The notes under the pieces were generated by a model that was not told the DNA's origin, searched no databases, and saw only the letters and a list, made by a program, of their open reading frames with translations. A stretch of 5,038 bases of DNA from an uncultured Demequina sp. (GTDB taxonomy: Bacteria; Actinomycetota; Actinomycetes; Actinomycetales; Demequinaceae), in NCBI GenBank assembly GCA_937925595.1, contig CALALQ010000373.1, forward strand, positions 1 to 5,038, given 5' to 3'. The position numbers and the translations under genes are program-made. Positions 4,625 through 5,038 of this stretch are shown one piece after another. How positions within the stretch are numbered: position 1 is the stretch's first letter; each line of letters starts with the position of its first letter.

Positions 4625-5038
4625 TTACGCGGGCGTCTTGACGACGACCTTGGCCGGCCGCAGCTGCGTCGAGCCGAGCATGTACCCGGTCTCGACGACA
4701 TCCGCGACCGTGTCGACCTCGACCTCGTCACTCGGCTGCTGGAAGATCGCCTCGTGCTGCTGCGGGTCGAACGCGTCGCCCGGCGCACCGAACGGCTTCA
4801 GGCCGAGCTTCTCGACCGCGCCGCGCAGCTTCGCGGCGATGGTCGCGAACGGCGCATCGCCCTCCAGGTCGCCGTGCTTCTCGGCCCGGTCGAGGTCGTC
4901 GAGGACGGGGAGCAGCACCGCGACCGCCGCGCCCACCGCGCGTTCGCGTTCGATCTCGCGGTTCGCCTCGGTGCGCTTGCGGTAGTTCGCGTACTCCGCC
5001 GTGACCCGCTTGAGGTCGGCGAGGTGCTCGTCGCTGGG
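4625..5038 (-). CDS. grpE: Nucleotide-exchange factor GrpE (partial, N-terminus beyond right edge)
   Basis: GrpE releases ADP from DnaK and acts as a dimer. The frame is open from the right edge, and 137 residues plus TAA are present. The visible part starts PSDEHLADLKRVTAEYANYR, the end of the long dimerising helix (about residues 1-35 of the fragment). Next come the four-helix-bundle region LLPVLDDLDRAEKHGDLEG and the C-terminal beta domain with FDPQQHEAIFQQPSDEV, then VVETGYMLGSTQLRPAKVVV. These match the PROSITE-type GrpE signature, with GYMLGSTQLRPAKV where GYxLxxRxLRPAxV is usual. The missing N-terminal part is probably a variable acidic tail of about 50-80 residues. dnaK is expected immediately upstream, and dnaJ and hspR follow on the same strand, so the operon is HspR-controlled. 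An internal GTG at 4936 is not the start because the conserved helix extends beyond it. Confidence 0.96.
   Translation of the reverse strand, partial: PSDEHLADLKRVTAEYANYRKRTEANREIERERAVGAAVAVLLPVLDDLDRAEKHGDLEGDAPFATIAAKLRGAVEKLGLKPFGAPGDAFDPQQHEAIFQQPSDEVEVDTVADVVETGYMLGSTQLRPAKVVVKTPA

Noticed and set aside
4504..4788. N-terminal extension of dnaJ to an upstream start at 4788
   Set aside because: It would overlap grpE and the stem-loop. The J-domain begins at ATG 4503, which has a strong Shine-Dalgarno.
3080..5038. HAIR operator (CTTGAGT-N7-ACTCAAG) for HspR
   Set aside because: A lone CTTGAG occurs inside grpE (about 5009-5014) without the inverted partner. The expected site is upstream of dnaK, outside the window.

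Overview
The window is high-GC DNA (roughly 68-70 % by eye) with GTG starts, tightly packed genes and the gene pairs clpS-DUF2017 and grpE-dnaJ-hspR. This points to an actinobacterium, most likely a Micrococcales/Microbacteriaceae-type organism; that placement is inference from gene order and protein style, not from a search. No tRNA, rRNA, insertion sequence or CRISPR array was seen.

Left part (1-1987, all minus strand): a DUF2017-family gene cut by the left edge is translationally coupled to clpS, the N-degron adaptor of the ClpC protease. Upstream of clpS lies a two-domain RsmC/RlmG-type methyltransferase, probably acting on rRNA. The clpS and methyltransferase GTG starts have no properly spaced ribosome binding site, and the methyltransferase has a -10-like hexamer at leaderless distance.

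Middle (1988-2326): a 339-base stretch without protein-coding genes, and the most unusual part of the window. A plausible plus-strand extended -10 promoter (2034-2063) would start a transcript at about 2070. Immediately after come two tandem copies of an H-type pseudoknot (2072-2123 and 2149-2202). They share identical loop sequences, and the outer stem shows two fully compensatory base-pair changes between copies. Small hairpins and a perfect 17-bp hairpin (2240-2285) follow. I could not match this to a riboswitch class I know (the c-di-AMP/ydaO consensus was considered and does not fit). It is either the 5' leader of the next gene or a free-standing small RNA of about 215 nt.

Right of this (2327-3079, plus): a secreted, lysozyme-like cell-wall hydrolase candidate with an N-terminal membrane/signal segment, convergent with the heat-shock operon. 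Structured RNA in front of an actinobacterial cell-wall hydrolase gene recalls the ydaO-controlled rpf/NlpC genes, although the RNA here is different.

Right part (3093-5038, minus): grpE (N-terminus off the edge), dnaJ without a zinc-finger domain, and hspR, in the classic actinobacterial dnaK operon order; dnaK should lie just beyond the right edge. GrpE and DnaJ serve DnaK as nucleotide-exchange factor and J-domain co-chaperone, and HspR represses the operon. The grpE-dnaJ gap holds a 27-bp long stem-loop, which may set the relative expression of the downstream genes.
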